Part shown: one piece after another, positions 60,622 to 64,000 of the stretch
Position numbering within the stretch: the first letter of the stretch is position 1
Layout: every line of letters starts with the position of its first letter
Source of the DNA: Sipunculus nudus
Taxonomy: Eukaryota; Annelida; Sipuncula; Golfingiida; Sipunculidae
DNA length: 64,000 nt
Direction of reading: 5' to 3'
NCBI GenBank assembly: GCA_026874595.1
Contig: CM049319.1
Span: 20,387,601-20,451,600, forward strand
Notes under the pieces: model-generated
Database searches by the model: none
What the model was told of the DNA's origin: nothing
The model's input: the letters and a program-made list of their open reading frames with translations, nothing else
Position numbers and translations under genes: made by a program

Positions 60622-61480
60622 TAGGTCACGTGGTCCTATTTGTTTACATGAGCTGGGGTCACCAAGCCCTGAACCTGAAGGAGAGTAGTGAATGGTCTGG
60701 CTTTCGGCTGTGTGTAAAACCACAGACGCCGGACGTCGGACGCCGATTTTACAAAAAATTGACATATTTTGATAACCACTCATCAAATACCTATAAAATT
60801 TCACATGACCATTGTCCGTATATATAGATCTTTGATCCTACAGAGTATAGTGAATAAATATGGACTAATTATGATTTTAATAACCGTCATTCATCTCGGA
60901 CGTGAGTCGGACGTCGGCCGGACGTCAACTGAAATGTAAGTACTTTGCAGTTATGGTGAAATTTATCTGTGCAAAAGTACTCAGATATACAGTTTTGGAA
61001 TAAAAACTCAAGTACAGCCAATCCTAGGCTAAAATTCTCTCCATTGATTTAGTTATCACCGATTTTATAACTCTCGGATGCCGGTCGGGGTTTACCAAGA
61101 TATGTAAACACATTTTGGTCTTTAATAACATATCAGGGGTATTAGATATTAGCACTTAGTAAATAGAGTGCCTCACATGTAGGAAAGTTAGATAAATTTA
61201 AGATAATTGCAGAATGATATTTGATTTTTCTAAGTGGCCACTGTCAGGTATACCGCACTGGATAATTGGATAGTTATAGGGCTCTGAAATATTATTTTTA
61301 GTGATAGGGTCCTGTAACTTTGAATTCTGATAGTGCTTTCATTCTATTATAGTTTGCTTTCATGTAAATAGGGGGCAAAAAAATTGTGTATCTTAAGGTC
61401 ACGTGGTCCTATTTGTTTACATGACCTGGGGTCACAAAGCCCTGAACCTGAAGGAGAGTAGTGAATGGTCTGGCTTTCTC
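60622..61480 (+). repeat. ~85-bp direct repeat pair 770 bp apart
   Basis: GGTCACGTGGTCCTATTTGT..AAGGAGAGTAGTGAATGGTC..GGCTTTC at about 60623-60706 is nearly identical to 61397-61480. The first copy is followed by a GACGCCGGACGTCGGACGCC motif, and TCGGACGTCGGCCGGACGTC lies at about 60908. The pair may mark the ends (LTR-like or solo units) of one element; no coding sequence lies between. Confidence 0.75.
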
Positions 61481-61913
61481 TGGTTGGCTCTAGCCATCAT
61501 GTGGTGGAGCATCAAAAACACCCCATTGTTTGATTTTTAAGTATGTTAAGCATAATTTCCAATTAAATGGACAGTATTGGTCAATTTTTTAAAAAAATCT
61601 GTGGCCAATCAAAGAGATGTTGTCCAAGGGCTTGTTTGGGACTGCTTGGTGGGGTATTTTGGGCTGCACTGCGTTCGGGCCAGGATGGTTAAATAAGGAG
61701 ATACACAAGCCATCTTTTTCTTGGTCTAGTTTGACTGAAGAAACAACAAATTCTCAGGTAAAAAAAAGTTTAATATCAGAATTTATTTTGAAAATTATTT
61801 CAAAGAGGCCCAAACCTGAGGTGTTTTATAGATGTTATATAGGGAAAATAAATACAGCCACGTGTCCTTCAGTAAAACCCTCCGAAGGTGGCGCTCATGA
61901 CTATTTTTCAACT

Positions 61914-62000
61914 AGACTGGTACCCCGCTCTATTATGGCAACGCTGCTCCAGGCCAATCTGTTCTTGGCTGAGGGCCATAATAGAGCAGAATACCAGTCT
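61914..62000 (-). repeat. Long hairpin (26-bp arms, 35-base loop)
   Basis: Arms 61914-61939 and 61975-62000 pair at 23 of 26 positions as DNA. The three mismatches become G-U pairs if the minus strand is transcribed. The loop holds a smaller GCCAA..TTGGC stem. It could be a small palindromic transposon relic or a structured RNA; there is no expression evidence. Confidence 0.7.
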
Positions 62001-62583
62001 ATTATTCAACCATAGATCTTTAGTTAGCATTGTCATCAATAGGAGGCGCCAGTGAAGTTTCGTGTTCCCCTTAAAGCCGAGGCGCTTGCTAACCAAATAC
62101 AGTGGAAATTCCCCAGTGGGCACCTCGATAAGGTGAGCACGTCTGTGAAGTGAACAGTTTTTAACAGTCCTGTTTTCCTCCTCATTACTTATGTTGCACT
62201 TATGATCGACATATAGTAGGCATATATATGGGCAGTGTGTGGTCCAGTTCCTGGGGTGTCCACATTATTCGCTGTATGCTGAGTCTGTATAGTCATGTAA
62301 ACTCAGGTAATGAAATCAAATTTTGAATTGATTATTCAATTTGAACTTATTATGTAGTACATGTAACATATTGACATGTTACTGCATACGGCATGTTATT
62401 GTATTACCTTTTCATTATGTATCATTTTATGACAATAAAACTGTAGATTTTAAGGATAATAAAATGGATTATATTTATTCCTGAAGATGTATGATTTCAT
62501 TAATATTTGCAACATTGTATTGGTCATTCTCTGCTAGAGGTCAATGACTGAACCATGTGAAAGATTTTTTTATAAAGGTTTAT

Positions 62584-62584
<1 letters not shown>

Positions 62585-62623
<39 letters not shown>

Positions 62624-62635
62624 TATATAATATAA
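62585..62635. repeat. (TA)n microsatellite, interrupted
   Basis: TA run broken by AATATATATATAATA. Confidence 0.92.
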
Positions 62636-62734
62636 GTTAAAGTATGGTATGACCGTTTTACTATTGGTTCGTTTGAACTGATTCTGTCGTAGTATTTTTA
62701 AGAACACTGGGGATATGAAAGCTTTATTACAAAT

Positions 62735-63080
62735 AGGGATTCAAGCGCCTGTGTTGTCATCCTGAGCATCATCCGGCAGTCTGGTATGGGAACCCTGCAT
62801 TTTTGTAGACATCAATATTTTTGCAGTTTCATGACCATTCTGTCCTTCTTTTTGAAGTTACAGAGGGTTCATTTTGCCCCTATTTATATTGCTCATATCT
62901 CTCTTTGTTCTTGTCCTATTTTAGAGATTAAGGCGTTTACACCTTTGTTTTCGTGGTAGAGTATTGATGAACCGTTTCGAACTACCATTTGAGGAATTTT
63001 CAATATGCAAATCAGCTGTCGCCATTATTAGGACTTCTTATTTGGCTCATATCTCATTTCGATCTTGATTAAGGTGTGTT
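62735..63080 (+). repeat. Copy of the 28.1-kb repeat family with a GGATTCAAGCGCCTGT end
   Basis: TTTTTGCAGTTTCATGACC, TTGTCCTATTTTAGAGATTA and ATGCAAATCAGCTGTCGCCA match the 28.14-28.96-kb array. GGATTCAAGCGCCTGT at about 62740 is the inverse of the foldback end at 1168, linking the two repeat groups. Confidence 0.75.
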
Positions 63081-63648
63081 AGATATCATTCTCGCGGCGA
63101 ACCGCGCGAATGTGTTAAAATTCTGGTGCTGCCACCTATCGAAAGAACATATACTAATTTTGTCAAGCACAGCGAGGAAATCTAGCGTTTTATTTTCATT
63201 GGTTCAGTTGGAAGACACTTTAATATATGGATTCCCCCCCCCCCCCCTTATTTTCATTAATCATAGTATGAATATTATAATGGATGAGCTTGTTTGCTAA
63301 GAAATGTATCAGGGGACAATCCAAACACACGTATATAGACTTCATTCAAATCTCCTGGGAACAACCTCCTTATGACAAACTGTGCAAGAGCACAATTCAA
63401 CTTTCAACTTTCAAGTTTTAATATGATTTAACAAATTCCTCAAAATTATAAACCTTTACCAACATATAATAATGTACGCTAAAATTTATGACGATTCATT
63501 GAGACCATTGACGGTTGAAATATTGTAAATTTTCAAAATATAGGATGCATTTTTGAAAGAATATAACAGGGGATTATCTTGTCATCTCAATATAAAAAAA
63601 ATATGCGTTTTATTCCCTTTATTCACCTTCACCCCACAGGGGCATAGC
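63081..63648. other. No gene seen
   Basis: AT-rich sequence with a C-run at about 63235-63247. No ORF with family features. Confidence 0.5.
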
Positions 63649-64000
63649 AAGGATTGTTGGAGGAGAGGGGGCAGAAATATTTGGCAAAGGCAACGGAAGC
63701 ACACACACACATATATATTTCATATGATTAATTTTAATAAGAAATATCAGTTGTTCCAGATAAATAAATAAAAAGATAAAATTTCATATTTGCAGGATCA
63801 AACCTGTGAGTTTATATAGGATTATCAATAAACAATACATTAATAACTGCAAGTGCAAAGCTTTAAAATTAAGTCCCAAATCTAAGGATACCAGAGACGG
63901 AAATTCTTGATTGTGTTTAAAAAAATTAATTATTAATAGACTAACTGAAATTTCGGGGGTAAGGGGAGTACTGGATGCGGTGGGGATCGCCCCTCCCCCC
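63649..64000 (+). mobile_element. Possible hAT-type transposon left end
   Basis: CAGGGGCATAGCAAGGATTG resembles terminal repeats of hAT elements (CAGGGGCGTAGCxAGG). The window ends before any second terminus, and no transposase is visible, so this rests on a short motif only. Confidence 0.3.

Noticed and set aside
60622-61480. LTR retrotransposon
   Set aside because: Direct repeats are only ~85 bp, with no gag/pol coding, primer-binding site or polypurine tract between them.

Overview
The window is AT-rich invertebrate nuclear DNA. Its genes are split by long introns with GT..AG sites. The rest is (TA)n, (CA)n, (AAT)n and homopolymer runs, minisatellites with units of 30 to 350 bp, tRNA-derived SINE-like elements, a dead LINE and several transposon-like fragments. 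Composite tandem repeats with GTCCGTCC-rich ends, together with a secreted multi-C1q-domain gene, suggest a marine lophotrochozoan, most likely a mollusc and probably a bivalve. That assignment is inference. There is no sign of bacterial operons, CRISPR arrays or intact mobile genes.

Four protein-coding loci are supported, all on the + strand. (1) At 95-5707 is the 3' part of a GMC (glucose/choline dehydrogenase-like) flavoprotein oxidoreductase: seven exons, 381 residues, with the FAD-binding N-terminus off the left edge. (2) At 21136-22082 is the terminal coding exon of an FkbM-family methyltransferase with an N-terminal membrane anchor; its start codon probably spans a splice junction. (3) At 25910-43115 is a complete-looking seven-exon gene of about 427 aa, with a signal peptide and three consecutive C1q-like globular domains. 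Its frame is continuous across all seven exons, and a poly(A) signal lies 19 nt after the stop. (4) At 52956-59558 is a two-exon gene for a 220-aa uncharacterised protein with a 5.9-kb intron.

Layout: 1-5.7 kb GMC exons, with a foldback repeat in one intron. 5.7-12.9 kb has no gene; it holds (TA)n runs, a duplicated 300-bp repeat, a (GCC)n run and a 280-bp satellite-like array. 12.9-19.0 kb holds a dead LINE 3' end, a near-identical 1.35-kb duplication around a 0.2-kb piece copied from 4 kb away, and A-rich minisatellites in both orientations. 19-21.1 kb is mainly microsatellites. 21.1-22.1 kb is the FkbM exon. 22.3-25.4 kb holds diverged repeats and a 36/72-bp minisatellite with a perfect hairpin. 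25.9-43.1 kb is the C1q gene, whose introns are loaded with repeats. 43.4-50.5 kb holds inverted repeat families, a 30/31-bp minisatellite and a long composite repeat. 52.9-59.6 kb is the uncharacterised gene. 59.6-64 kb holds repeats, a long hairpin and transposon-like termini.

The genes do not form an obvious pathway; the window looks like an ordinary stretch of a large, repeat-rich genome. The best leads are the triple-C1q gene with a relic exon, the uncharacterised 220-aa gene, the duplication/deletion at 13.5-19.0 kb, the recurrent 12-bp palindrome GGTGGCGCCACC in three unrelated repeat families, and a long hairpin near 62 kb that pairs better as minus-strand RNA.
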